From Parastagonospora avenae f. sp. tritici 18332-5 (Eukaryota; Ascomycota; Dothideomycetes; Pleosporales; Phaeosphaeriaceae), in assembly GCA_022559985.1 (NCBI GenBank), contig JAFJTR010000037.1:62001-126000 (forward strand): a stretch of 64,000 bases of DNA, given 5' to 3'. The notes beneath the pieces are model-generated. The model worked only from the letters and a program-made list of their open reading frames with translations, made no database searches and had not been told where the DNA came from. Both the position numbers and the translations under genes were made by a program. Of the stretch, positions 41,972-53,097 are shown in pieces; position 1 is the stretch's first letter; every line of letters begins with the position of its first letter.

Positions 41972-43793
41972 ATGAAGTCCGTCGCCTCCCTTTCCGCCGC
42001 CGCGGCCCTGCTTGCTGGCTCCGCGGACGCTTTCTGGCGCATGCCATGTCACTCGCGCACTGCGCTCGCACGTCTTGATCCAATTGTCGACAAGGGCATC
42101 GCATCCAGCCACGTTCACGCCATCCACGGAGGAAGCAGTAAGTACAAACAGATTCCGCAATTCCGTTTGCCTTCAAGTTTGGATCGCATGAATTATCCGC
42201 TAGGCCTGAACGGGCACTGCGTAGGGAGCTCCCTTATACCGCGAGATATGTCATGTTTCACGCCCTGGGAGAATATCTGAGGCAGCAATGATGTCAAAGT
42301 AAAGCCACAATGTACTAATGCATAAATAGACTTCGGCAAGACCACCACCTACGACGACCTGAGGGAGTCTGACTGCACCTCGTGCGCCTTCAGCGATGAC
42401 AAGTCCGCCTACTGGTAAGTTAGAATTCAGTATACCTACTTCATTCAATCATGCTGATTACCACAGGACACCCTCTCTGCACTTCGTCCACGCAAATGGC
42501 GAGGTTGAGATCGTTCCCCAGATTGGTGGTATGCTTGCATACTACATGCTCATTGGCGACAACATCAAGGCCTTCCCCAAGGGCTTCCAGATGCTCGCTG
42601 GCGACAGCCGCCTGCGCAACTTCACCGGCCCCGTCCCTGACCCGCCAACCTCGGCATGGGGACCTGAGGACCTTACCCAAGAGTCTCTTGGACAGAAGGC
42701 CCTTGGTTTCAACTGCATGAACTACGGCAGGAAGCCTGAGGGCTCGCGCTACCGCCACTTCATGCCAGACAAGGAGTTCTTGGACCAGAACTGCGCCGAC
42801 GGCATCCGCGCCGAACTGTTCTTCGCGTCTTGCTGGAACGGCAAGGACACCTCCTCCCCGGACCACAAGAGCCATGTGGCTTACCCGTCCAACATCGATG
42901 GCGGATCTTGCCCCGAGGGCTACGAGACGCGCCTGCCGTCCCTGTTCTACGAGACCATCTGGGCAACCAACAAGTTCATTGGCGTAGATGGCCAGTTCTC
43001 CTGGTCCAACGGTGACCCCACTGGTAAGCTGGTCTCTGCTCTGATATCAATTTCCACCAATTAACCCTGAATAGGTTACGGATACCACGGCGACTTCATC
43101 AACGGATGGAACGTCGATACACTGCAGGCTGCCGTCGACCAATGCACCAACCTCTCGGGCCGCGTCGAGGACTGCCCCGTCTTCTCAGGCAGCCTCCAGA
43201 GCGAGCCCAAGATGGGTATGTGCGAGATCCAGAAGATGCCCTCCACCCTCGAGGCCGATGACTGTGTCGGCCCCACCAAAGGTCTTTGCGGAAACGTCCC
43301 TGTCCAGTACGGCCCTGGCTACGCCAACCCTCTCGGTCCCCTCAACCCCCTCCTCCCCGGTTCCCCAGACAAGCCATCTGCTCCTCTGGTCATCTCCAGC
43401 GCCCCCGTTCCCACTCAGAGCTACGCGCCCGCCCGCTCTGAGGGCCCCGGTGGTGTCTCAGTCTACAACGTCGAGCCCTCTCCCGCACCCAAACCCGAAC
43501 CCGCTCCAGCTCCAGCTCCCGCACCCAAGCCCGTCGAGCCCGTTGCCGAGAAGCCCGCGCCCGCACCTCCCGCTCCTATCGTCACTCCGGCCCCTGCCAA
43601 GCCTGAAGGCGGCGCCAACCCGGGCAAGATCATCGGCACCTCGTCCTACACCTCCAACGGCATCGAGTACGTCGTTGCGATCGAGGAGGTCGAGGTCGTC
43701 GTCTACGTCACCGAGGACAACTACAAGATGCGCAACAAGCGCCATGCGCACGCCAAGGCGCACGCACGGAGGCACGCTGAGCGTCGCAATTAG
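41972..43793 (+). CDS. Secreted DUF1996 protein with Pro/Ala-rich tail
   Basis: Four exons (41972-42137, 42330-42414, 42467-43023, 43075-43793) give 508 aa. Introns are 192, 52 and 51 bp, all GT-AG. The signal peptide is MKSVASLSAAAALLAGSADAF (split here as MKSVASLSAA then AALLAGSADAF). The DUF1996 domain shows the family pattern: RLDPIVDKGIASSHVHAIHG, then SLHFVHANGEVEIVP, RAELFFASCWNGKD, HVAYPSN and GYHGDFINGW. The tail after residue ~380 is (P-A-P-x)-rich, then a short beta-rich end and a His/Arg/Ala-rich terminus. Members are extracellular, some associated with WSC domains; the activity is unknown. The first intron is far longer than the others in this window. Confidence 0.9.
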
Positions 43794-45346
43794 GAGAAGG
43801 AACTCCGACATGCATTTTTACGGTAGCTTGAAGAATTAGCTAAGCATCTTTTATCATCCCCAAGGTCATCTGGGCTGAGACGATGAGCAATTGGATATAT
43901 ATTCGAAACCTTCTAGCATTGTTTATCGGGATCACCATTTGCTCCAGTACATGTATGTGTTTCTCTATTTTGTGGGTACATAGGAAGCAAATTTTGCGAC
44001 GAGTGTGTGCGTGTGTGTGTATTTTCTTTGCGTTTTTATTTTTTTCAAGCTTGTTCTGAATACCACCCAAATCTACCATTTTTTCCTTTTGAACTTGCTG
44101 TATACGAACAGAATGACGAAGTTGCAAGGCTGTGCCGGATCACTTTCTGTCTATTCTAGAAAACAAAGGATGACGCGCAAACCTTTTCAACACATAGATA
44201 TCCCCTACATTCATCAGCAAAGGCGTCTTAGTTCTGAAATGAATGGAAAATGCGTTATGATCAATTGAGATTTTTTCGACGTGTTGGTGTCCGTTGATGG
44301 CATGTGAGAAGTTGGAAGTGACGATCGCAATCTCTCGTGACGGCGGGCGCGCAAGCGTGGTGACGAGTTCGGTGGCATGTCCGGCGTAGGATTCGGCAGG
44401 ATTCAAATGCTTAGAGGGTGTGCGTTATAGGCCTGGTGAGGGCTCGGTATCGCTGACGGGTTGGCTTGGCTAGTGTTGTGGTGTGCCGGGTGTTTATCAT
44501 TATAGGTAAGATGTAAGGCCGATAACGCGCAGGGAATCGAGCTTGGAGGATTGTACCTGGGCTTAGTGATGTGATGAGTATGGATCTAGACAGCCTATCC
44601 AAATTGACTGCTGGGCACACGAATACGGATGTGGCACTTTGGTTATTCCCCAGGTGTGTAGAGGTTAGAAAAGGTTGTGCACGTGGCTCTCCTGACGATC
44701 ATCGTCATCACTGAACATCGAGTTCTGCTGGCATCGCAACGTCATCACCACCATCAACATTGACATTTCTCACGCTCATGAATTCAGGCGCCGAAGATTG
44801 TACACGCCAGTTCATCGTGCAAAGCCGCATGCGTCCTTTGAAGTGGCGCTATCTCCCTAGGTGCGGACGTCAGCCACCCTGAACGTGTCGCGCCACAACA
44901 CCATCTCATTTTTCAGCTTCATCGGTGCATCAGTCATGTTGCGAACATGTCGCAAATCCATTTATTACATATTCTTGGCGATTTATCTACAGTGTCCTTA
45001 CTCCTGCGAGTGAGCTCAACACCAAGTTACATATGTATGGCCCGAACCTTGGAGGGGACAAATGCGTTTTCCCAGCGCCCTTTGAGGTTTTCAGTAAAAG
45101 GCTACGACGATGTAACGTTGAAGTCTAGGGTGCTAAAAGTGGACAAAAATGTTAACATGAGTCTATCAATTTAGGCAGCATTGTGTTCGCAACGACAGAA
45201 ATAACGCATATCGTTGACGACTCTGAATTCACTGAGAGCGGTAGAGAAGTCGACAAGCAAACAGGCCGCGCCAGTATTTAATCGCCACCCCCATTGAGCT
45301 TTTTTTTTACTCTCTACTCCTTGTTGAACTGGCCGCAACATCTGCC
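43794..45346. other. Intergenic, nothing recognised
   Basis: 1.55 kb, AT-rich around 43990-44110. No coding frame with recognisable features, no RNA gene seen. Confidence 0.45.
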
Positions 45347-47124
45347 ATGGACACTCTACTACAAGGAAACTATCCTCCTGGCGTCGAAGATGCGACCGCC
45401 AGCATTCCTGGCTATGGTTTCATAGCCCAGACCATGCTCAAAACTCTTGGTGTGGACGTTGGATAGATAGTCTCCATCTATCTTTTACTTTTTGGCTTCT
45501 ACCAGGGCGCTCTCTTGCTATGGCACAAGTCTCGCGACTACTTCATGTGAGTACCCATCAACTCGGCAACGAAACGTGCTGCTAATTCTTTATCCAGAGA
45601 TAACGCCACCTCTTCTGTGAGAACCGACGATAATGATGCCCTCTACAGCCAGTTTATGAGCTAGGTATCCACCCAACAAGTGACTACAAGAAGTCGTGAC
45701 CTGAAAGCCTCATCTTCTGGCTACAATGCGCGAGACGACGATTCAGACGATGAAGATGACGATTTGCTCAATGAGGAAGGCTTATTCGATTGTGAGAAGT
45801 GGTTTAGCGTGCAGCCTGTCTTCTACGAACCAAGTTTTGGCGTTGACAGGCTGTATCACAATGGCCACTGGATTCAATTCGAGAAGGGCGAGAAGGAGAA
45901 CAAGTACAACCAGCGCTGGGAGAAACATGTCGAGATCCGCTGCCTGAGGCGTACCACGCAGCCCATCAAGGATTTGCTCACTGACATCAAAGAGATTTCG
46001 CGCAAGAGAAAAACCAGCAGCACGGTGATGTATCGCCCAGACGCGCGCGGCGATGGATACTGGACCTGTCAAGCTGTACGCCCATCCCGGCCCATGAGCA
46101 CTGTCTCACTCGATATGGAGCAGAAGAAGCAAATCGTGCAGGATGTCAACGAGTACCTTTACCCTGTTACAGCCCAATGGTACGCTGCCCGAGGCATCCC
46201 GCATCGACGGGGATATTTGTTCCACGGAGAGCCCAGTACAGGTAAGACATCTTTGTCCTTTGCACTTGCCGGTATTTTCGGGCTAGGTATCTACTGTGCT
46301 TCACTCAGCGATGGCGATATGTCGGAGTCTCGCCTTCCCACTCTTTTCGACGCACTTCCTAAACGCTGTCTCGTTCTCCTAGAGGACATTGACTCTGCCG
46401 GTGTTCGTCGCGAAGAGTCCTCTGATGATACGGATTCCTCTGATGAGTCCGACTCCAAATCCGAGACAAGCGAGCAGAAGAATAAACCACTACCTGGACG
46501 ACTGGCCAGACGTACGCGCGTGCCAGAAGCTGTGGAGAAGAAGACGGAGAAAACCAAGGAGAAAGGGAATGCGGGTCAGGGTAGTATCAGTTTGGCTGGC
46601 CTCTTGAACGTCATTGATGGCGCCGCATCTGCTGAAGTAAGGTCGATCAGTCGCATCACTCCGCAGCATTCTCTAACAGTTCACAGGGTCGAGTGCTGAT
46701 CATGACCACCAACTACCCGGAGAAGCTGGACTCAGCTCTAATCCGCCCCAGACGAGTCGACCTGCAGACCGAGTCCACACTTGCCACTCATGAGCAGATC
46801 CGCGCCATTTATACCCGCATGTACAGCACCGACAACGATGCGAAGAAGGAGGGCGACGGCGAACACACCTGTAAAGATTGCACACACTGTTCGAACAAGC
46901 GCGGCGCGTCATCTATAACTGCTGTCGAGCTGGCACCCGAGAAACTCGCAGAGCTCGCGGAGAAATTCGCCCAAGAGCTTCCTAATGTTACTCTCTCGCC
47001 AGCCGAAATTCAGGGTTATCTCTTGATGAAGAAGACAGACCCAGACGGGGCAGTTGCAGGGGCCAAGGAGTGGAAGGACAAGGTATTGGAGGCGAAGAAG
47101 AAGGGAAAGAAGGTGGTTGACTAA
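45347..47124 (+). pseudogene. BCS1-like AAA ATPase with two in-frame TAG codons
   Basis: Exons 45347-45546, 45598-46636 and 46687-47124 (51- and 50-bp introns) read as a mitochondrial BCS1-type protein: an N-terminal membrane segment (IVSIYLLLFGFYQGALLLW), a BCS1 N-domain, Walker A GEPSTGKTS, Walker B CLVLLEDIDSAG, and RVLIMTTNYPEKLDSALIRP. TAG at 45464-45466 interrupts LGVDVG/IVSIY and TAG at 45662-45664 interrupts SQFMS/VSTQQ. Walker A has GEPSTGKT where GPPGTGKT is usual, and RPRRVD replaces the usual RPGRVD. No intron removes the stops. It is probably a recent pseudogene; stop-codon readthrough is less likely. Fungal paralogues of BCS1 without stops act as AAA translocases in mitochondria. 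Confidence 0.75.
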
Positions 47125-48245
47125 GATCAGATGTCGTCATTCAATTCTTGCACGGCATCTAGCATCGCTCGGGCTATTTGTACATATTCGTATAGACTAA
47201 AAGATTGTAATGTCACAATTTGAGTTCTATTCATGGCGTCCATGTTCTCTACACGATGCTCGTCTGTGGGAAGACCATGAGTCAATATCTGGACCCATCG
47301 CTGGATGAGCTAAACCTCCTCTCGTGTCTCGATAAGTAAAATTTGAATGGTAATCTCCACTCTTTGAGACACCGCTTGGCATGGAGTGCCTAAAGAATGA
47401 AGCACTGCATTTCCGTTGTAGCAGAGTAAACATGGACGCAGGCGTTTCCACACTAGAACGAGATCATTGATAGATGCAGACAAGGTGAAATACCGAAGTT
47501 CTGGTTACGATGTTATTTTAGAATTTTTTGCAATTAATATTTCCAGAGATGCGCTTCCATGACTCGCCAGCGCAGAACTACCCAATTTGTCTCATTACAT
47601 TCAGCCGCACTGCCGAAGGCCGTCCCGCAGCTGCCTAAACGATTGCGCCTCATTCAGCCCCCACACAAGTGGCAGGATTTCCAAGCCAAAATACCCTCGT
47701 GCAGTAGGGCGACAGAAAACATGACGCGGGCTTCAAACAGAACGAATCAGAACCGTTATTCACCTGGAAGCGCCACCACGCCGCACGCCATGCCAAGTGA
47801 AGGACCGAGAGCAGAACGCCTGACCTTCGTAGGCGTGTATGAGATGGCGCTCATACGTGGTCAGGCTTCCGTGAAGATCGATTGCGGCGGTGCCTTGTTC
47901 ATTAAGGACGACATTCGCCACGTCCTTTGTTGGTGCTGAGTACTTTTGGAGGCGAACAATCACCATCACAAACAAGACGGCACCGTTTCAGGTACCTAAC
48001 GAGTGTCGTCTGTGAGCAGTCACGGCGCATCAAGCATTAGCCCAGAGCGGTCAAAAGAGAAGGAAAAGATTCGAAGAAGCTGTGGAGTCGAAGTTTAGAC
48101 GACCACTTTTAGCGTTGTCAGCGTGCACAACGAATACCGAATCGCGACGTATTCGGATTCTGTTATCGAGACTCTTCCACCCCTTCCGCCTCGTTTCCAG
48201 CAGCGGTCATAGCCGATCCAAACCGTCGATACTTAGAGCATCGAA
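47125..48245. other. Intergenic, nothing recognised
   Basis: About 1.1 kb. A 126-codon plus frame at 47559-47939 has no recognisable features and is not called. Confidence 0.4.
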
Positions 48246-50489
48246 ATGAGGCTCTTCCAAGCAGTGCCGCCGCTACTGGCTGCGGCTGCGGCTCAAAGCC
48301 TGTCATCGATTGGAAATGTCGAACCCACGCTCACACAAACTATATCTGGACCTATTCAGACCGATAGAGCATGTGCTCAAGTGTCGAATTCCATCGCCGA
48401 CTCGGATGCATCCACACCAGGCGTACCGGCAGAGTTGGCGATGGCTTGTCTCAAATCAGTACCGATATCTCAAACTGACGCCTCGAAAACTGTTGAAGCC
48501 TTGAAGAAGATGGTACAATTCCAGTCAACTATATCCTACCTCAAGAACCCACCCAAGGGGTGGCCGCATGAAAAAGTAGACTTGCTGGCCGGCTTGGGCG
48601 ACATTGGGAACAAAGTGAAGAGTTATCAGAACGAGTACGACTTCGAAACCGACATTGCGAGTCTGTTTGCCAAAGCCCACGATGGCCATCTAGCTTTCAA
48701 TGGAATGGCGTATGCAGGTGTCTTCCGATGGCGTAGAAGCGGTCGGATTGCACTCGTTTCCGCATCACAGGATGGAAAAGAGATTCCAAAGATCTGGGCA
48801 CTCGGCGACTTCAACAGGACCAACCCAAACTTCCAGCCTTCATCGGTGACTCGCATCAACGACCAGGAGATTGGTCAATTTCTGGCCGAAGCGACGAAGA
48901 CAAACGCATATCATGATCCCGACACGCAGTACAACAACCAGTTCTTTCTGCAGCCGGCTGACAGCTTTGGATCGTTCATCAACCCCCGATTCTATCCGGG
49001 ACCTAGCACGAGCATAACGTACGAGAACGGAACTACGCGAAACTACACGAACTTGGCGGTTGTAACTGACCCTGATGCATGGAGGAACGTCGCCAACGGG
49101 ACCTCTTTCTATGAGAACTTCGTGTCAGCGCAATCGCAGGAGTTGAGTAAGCGTGACGTGAACGTTGTACCATACCATCTCGAAAACCCACGCGAGTCCG
49201 AACTACTGGGTACGGATGCAGTCTCTCGGAGTACGCTTCCATTGTCATATCCAGATCCATCCGTCTCATCGAAGCGATCAGATGTCATGATTGCGGGCTA
49301 CTTCATCAACACTCCACAAGGCCAGGTTGGTGTGTTGGCAGTACAGGATTACATTTCCGAGGAAGAAGGTAATCCCAAAGATTTTCAACGTGTGGTTGAA
49401 GACTTCATCACCGAGGCGAAGTCGCGCAAAGCCAAGGTCATTATAGATACGCGAACGAACGGCGGAGGAAGGGTCATGTCAGGATACGACATGTATCTCC
49501 AATTCTTCCCATCTCAAAAGCCCCAGACTCAGTCGCGCTGGCGAGGGCATCGCGCTAGCGAGTTGTTCGGGAGTAGGATATCTTCTCTTCTCACGATCAG
49601 TTCGACTAATGCCGGCCTGTTCGTTTCGCCCTTTAGCAACGATGCATGGCTGAATTCGGAGCTTGAAGAGGTACCGGACTGGAACGCCTTGTACCCTCCA
49701 AACAGGTTCAACAACGACAACTTCACCACGCTGCTAAAGTACAACCTTTCCGACCCTCTGCAGACGTCCGAAACCCAAGGCATTGTTGTTACCGGTTATC
49801 TTAGTAGGGCGAATTTCAAGGAAGATCCCTTCCGCGCCGAGGACATCGTTATCCTAACCGATGGGATCTGTGCCAGTACATGTTCCATCTTCGTCGAGCT
49901 TATGGTACAGCAGTCCGGCGTGCGGACTATTGCTGTTGGCGGCCGCCCACAGCTCGGCCCCATGGCTGCCGTCGGCGGAACAAAAGGCACACTCGTCATC
50001 GATGCGCTTCAACTCCAAGACTTCTCGAGAGTAGTCATGATCAACTACGCCCAGAGCACACAGGAAGTAACCGACTGGGCCGAGTTTTTGCCCACCGCAT
50101 TCGGTATCGCTGCGCAGTCTGCGGGTATCAATTTCCAAGACAACATCCGTGCTGGACTGGAAAAGGATGGCATCCCGACGCAATTCTTGAACGATACTGC
50201 GAGTTGCCGGATTTGGTACGAGCCCCAGATGTATCTTAATGTGACGCAGCTGTGGGCGAAGACTGCAGCGGTGGCTTTTGGTAGCAATGGTGGTTTGGAT
50301 GAGGGTCAATGTGTTACTGGAAGTGTGACGAGTAGGGAACAACAGACTGGGAGAGGCGAAGGCAACCCAACGGGTGATGGCAACACCGATGGCGGCGACA
50401 AGGAAGATGCCGCCGCTGGATTGAGGCCGACTTTGTCAGTTGTGCTAGCTGGTGGATTTGTTGTTCTTGCCAGCCTTGTGATCATGTAG
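48246..50489 (+). CDS. Secreted/GPI-type S41 family peptidase
   Basis: An intronless 747-aa frame. The signal peptide is MRLFQAVPPLLAAAAAQS. After an N-terminal helical domain (residues ~40-150) a PDZ-like region holds SVTRINDQEIGQFL. The S41 catalytic core shows KAKVIIDTRTNGGGRVMSGY and ILTDGICASTCSIFVELM, with the probable nucleophile Ser in the CASTCS turn. The C-terminus is Gly/Asp/Thr-rich and ends in a hydrophobic segment (TLSVVLAGGFVVLASLVIM), consistent with GPI anchoring. This CPAF-like S41 group is widespread in ascomycetes; UstP of the ustiloxin cluster is a named relative, but no RiPP precursor or UstY-type gene is seen here. Confidence 0.9.
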   Translation: MRLFQAVPPLLAAAAAQSLSSIGNVEPTLTQTISGPIQTDRACAQVSNSIADSDASTPGVPAELAMACLKSVPISQTDASKTVEALKKMVQFQSTISYLKNPPKGWPHEKVDLLAGLGDIGNKVKSYQNEYDFETDIASLFAKAHDGHLAFNGMAYAGVFRWRRSGRIALVSASQDGKEIPKIWALGDFNRTNPNFQPSSVTRINDQEIGQFLAEATKTNAYHDPDTQYNNQFFLQPADSFGSFINPRFYPGPSTSITYENGTTRNYTNLAVVTDPDAWRNVANGTSFYENFVSAQSQELSKRDVNVVPYHLENPRESELLGTDAVSRSTLPLSYPDPSVSSKRSDVMIAGYFINTPQGQVGVLAVQDYISEEEGNPKDFQRVVEDFITEAKSRKAKVIIDTRTNGGGRVMSGYDMYLQFFPSQKPQTQSRWRGHRASELFGSRISSLLTISSTNAGLFVSPFSNDAWLNSELEEVPDWNALYPPNRFNNDNFTTLLKYNLSDPLQTSETQGIVVTGYLSRANFKEDPFRAEDIVILTDGICASTCSIFVELMVQQSGVRTIAVGGRPQLGPMAAVGGTKGTLVIDALQLQDFSRVVMINYAQSTQEVTDWAEFLPTAFGIAAQSAGINFQDNIRAGLEKDGIPTQFLNDTASCRIWYEPQMYLNVTQLWAKTAAVAFGSNGGLDEGQCVTGSVTSREQQTGRGEGNPTGDGNTDGGDKEDAAAGLRPTLSVVLAGGFVVLASLVIM

Positions 50490-50719
50490 TTTTAGCGTGC
50501 ATCATCATCTTACACATAGAACGCATCTTCTACTGACGACGAATGAATTCTTACTCAAGATCCGAATGCTCCCAGAATACCTTATCGGCAGATCGCGGCA
50601 GCGTCCGCTTTTGTTGATATAGGTCCCAACATTCAGGAACCATTTCTTAGTTGTAGACTGATCATACAAGCTCGTTCAAGAAGGAAGGGGGTATCGGTGT
50701 ACTAAATCTAGGCGCCAAG

Positions 50720-52579
50720 CTAGGAGTTTGGTTGCACGTCCTGACCCGCGCCTTGCTGTCCAAGTCCTTGCCCATTATTTCTTCCACGCCCATGCCCACC
50801 TCGGTCACCGCGATTAGGAGTATATGCGTTGTGTTGCTGACCTCCACCCCGCACACCATTTGCTTGGCCTCGTCCGCGCGGCGCCGCATTCTGGTAGCCC
50901 CGGCCAACTTGTGACGGCGAAAAATGATATTGTCCTCCATGTTGTGCATGTCCATGCTGGCCTTGGTAGCCTTGTCCATGCGCATATTGTCCTCGCCCAC
51001 CAGGTGCATAACCTCCCCTTCCTCGCTGGCTGAACTGCTGTGGTGTATGATCGCGTCTCCAATACTTCTGGAATGCATCCCTTCCTACCGCCTGATTCGT
51101 CGACTCCATACTTCTCAGTGTCAATGGACCGGCCTTGCCTTCTCTAACCAACACGACTGCACGGTTCGGTCGTTTGTGTCTCTTCATGGCAGCCGTCAAC
51201 ATTTGAAGTAAGGCTGCCAGTTTGCGAAGACTCTCCTGGTTGTTATTCTCCCAGGCCTTGATTCGTTTCGTTGCGTCTTCATTGCGGATCCTGTTGACGA
51301 CGCCAGTATCCGGTACATATGAGCCTGTGTACAATAATGAGGTGCGGCCAAACCAAAGCTGGTCTTGGCATATCACGGGCGAGAACTCATCTCGAGCCCG
51401 CTGCGTCTTGAGCTCGACCATCTGCGCTGTAGGTACGATGTGCCCCTTCTGCAAGACGCGAATGGGCAAATTGTACCTAAATGTTGGCCGTTGTGCGACA
51501 CCTCCACTGACCACCGCCTCTCTCTCCGACTCGGTAAGGAGGTCAGAAGCAGCACCATCGTCGTATGCATCTGCCTCGAATCTGCACACTACGTTCAACG
51601 GACCCAGCGGGTAACGAATAGCACGGTAGTGACTCGTGGCATCTTCCATGCCCTCTGCAGGCGTGGTAAAGAATTTTTCGAAATTGCTCCCATAGCCCTC
51701 TGCATTATGGTGTCTCCACCACCTCGATTCATTCCGCACAATAACAAGTGTGTCGAAGATGGTGTAAAGGTCAAGTCGAAACGGACCGTTCGCTTTTCCT
51801 TGCACAAACTCAAGCAGAACACGCAAATTGTTGCGATCGCAGATAACATCCGTGGACATGAAATTGTAGTTGGGGTTCATTGTAGACATGGCAGCGAACA
51901 TTGGCCCGTAGGGTGTCCGAGGTTGGCGTACGTAATTATAATCGGCGTACTGAAACCCGGTGTCCGGATCGAGGGTATGGGGTATCGTGCGTGGAGCCCA
52001 TTTGCCCGGGGCACCTGGAACAAAGATGGTGTTCTGATCTGTAGAGTCTTGCCAGTTGTATGAGCAGACCAGCTCTGGATCTTGGTCCCACGTGACGCTC
52101 TCTGCCACAGGCGCTATGGCGTCTGCTTCAATGAGCTGAAGTACATCGCCCGTGTCTCTTGCAATCTTTTGGTCAAAGCGCTCCTTCTTTTTCTTTTGCT
52201 TTGCAGTCATGTCGGGTAGGACACGAGAAATACCATCTACCCCAGAAATTGTCTCCGCGGCGACACTTTCCTCCACCAGGACTTCTGTTTGTGGTGGTAT
52301 AGAAGCGACATTATCGCTGGTGCTGCTAGTCTGATTCTGAAGGGTCTGCCAATTTGAGCCCTGTAGAGCAAGCGCAATCTTGGCCTCAAAAGACATCGCT
52401 GCTGGCAAGACATTGTCCATCGAGCCCGTCGCAGACGGCTGAGGAACTACAGCAAGTTGTGCTGATTGCTCAGGCACAGAATTGACAGGCTGTTCATGAA
52501 CTTTTGGCCGCTTTCTCCCACGCTGTCTCATACTGCCTGGAGATGTCTCACTAAAGGCTTCGCGCGATAGTAAGTACAT
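50720..52579 (-). CDS. RGG-tailed fungal protein (often mislabelled 'geranylgeranyl pyrophosphate synthetase')
   Basis: A 619-aa frame. The first ~170 residues are low complexity with a basic KQKKKKERFDQK patch. The conserved core (residues ~175-430) begins PELVCSYNWQD and includes NTIFVPGAPGKWAP, PHTLDPDTGFQYADYN, TDVICDRNNLRVLLEFV and FEADAYDDG. The tail after ~505 is rich in RGG, RGRG and GQ repeats, typical of RNA-binding. None of the DDxxD motifs of prenyltransferases is present, so the common database label is misleading. The start may be MRQRGRKR at about 52531, or an upstream ATG (near 52617) spliced through a ~75-bp intron. A nuclear or RNP role is inference. Confidence 0.75.
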   Translation of the reverse strand: MYLLSREAFSETSPGSMRQRGRKRPKVHEQPVNSVPEQSAQLAVVPQPSATGSMDNVLPAAMSFEAKIALALQGSNWQTLQNQTSSTSDNVASIPPQTEVLVEESVAAETISGVDGISRVLPDMTAKQKKKKERFDQKIARDTGDVLQLIEADAIAPVAESVTWDQDPELVCSYNWQDSTDQNTIFVPGAPGKWAPRTIPHTLDPDTGFQYADYNYVRQPRTPYGPMFAAMSTMNPNYNFMSTDVICDRNNLRVLLEFVQGKANGPFRLDLYTIFDTLVIVRNESRWWRHHNAEGYGSNFEKFFTTPAEGMEDATSHYRAIRYPLGPLNVVCRFEADAYDDGAASDLLTESEREAVVSGGVAQRPTFRYNLPIRVLQKGHIVPTAQMVELKTQRARDEFSPVICQDQLWFGRTSLLYTGSYVPDTGVVNRIRNEDATKRIKAWENNNQESLRKLAALLQMLTAAMKRHKRPNRAVVLVREGKAGPLTLRSMESTNQAVGRDAFQKYWRRDHTPQQFSQRGRGGYAPGGRGQYAHGQGYQGQHGHAQHGGQYHFSPSQVGRGYQNAAPRGRGQANGVRGGGQQHNAYTPNRGDRGGHGRGRNNGQGLGQQGAGQDVQPNS

Positions 52580-53097
52580 GTAACAGTCTGTGGAGCCATG
52601 TCAAACTTACCACGCATGGCGGTTGTTCCTGGCCTGAGCCTGCGCCAGGTCGCAGTTTGGTTGAAAAGCTTTATGTCGACTGCGGGCGGAGTTCAAGTAT
52701 CTGATAGTGAAGGTTTGCTGATGGCGCTAGTACGTTTGCGGATCGGGTCGCGTAAACGATTTGGCGAGATGTTGCTGTGAGCTTGACAGCCTCTTTGAAG
52801 CAAGACCCAGAGGCAATCGAGCACAGTACGCTTAGATGCCGCGTCCAGAAGTATGCAGCAGGCGATAATGTCCAAAAATGAGATGGGTGCACGGAAGGCG
52901 CGTTTGGGAGACGTTGTCGCGCCACAAAGAGGCAAAAGGAGTTTCGCTAGCGCGACGACGCCATTGGTCAGACAAGTGCGAGGCCACGACCATCAATTCA
53001 GTGAAGGTGAATATGTCTCCTTGAATAATCATTAATTATGAACAATATGTAATTGAGCGAACTATTAGTACAACAGATACGGTACTAGCGATCGACA
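52580..53097. other. Intergenic, nothing recognised
   Basis: Between the RGG protein start and the 3' end of the seven-TM gene, both on the minus strand. No supported gene. Confidence 0.45.

Noticed and set aside
47559..47939. 126-codon plus-strand frame
   Set aside because: No recognisable motif, composition not protein-like, no supporting splice structure.
48246..52579. RiPP-type cluster around the S41 protease
   Set aside because: No repeat-bearing precursor peptide, UstY-type or tailoring oxidase gene is nearby.
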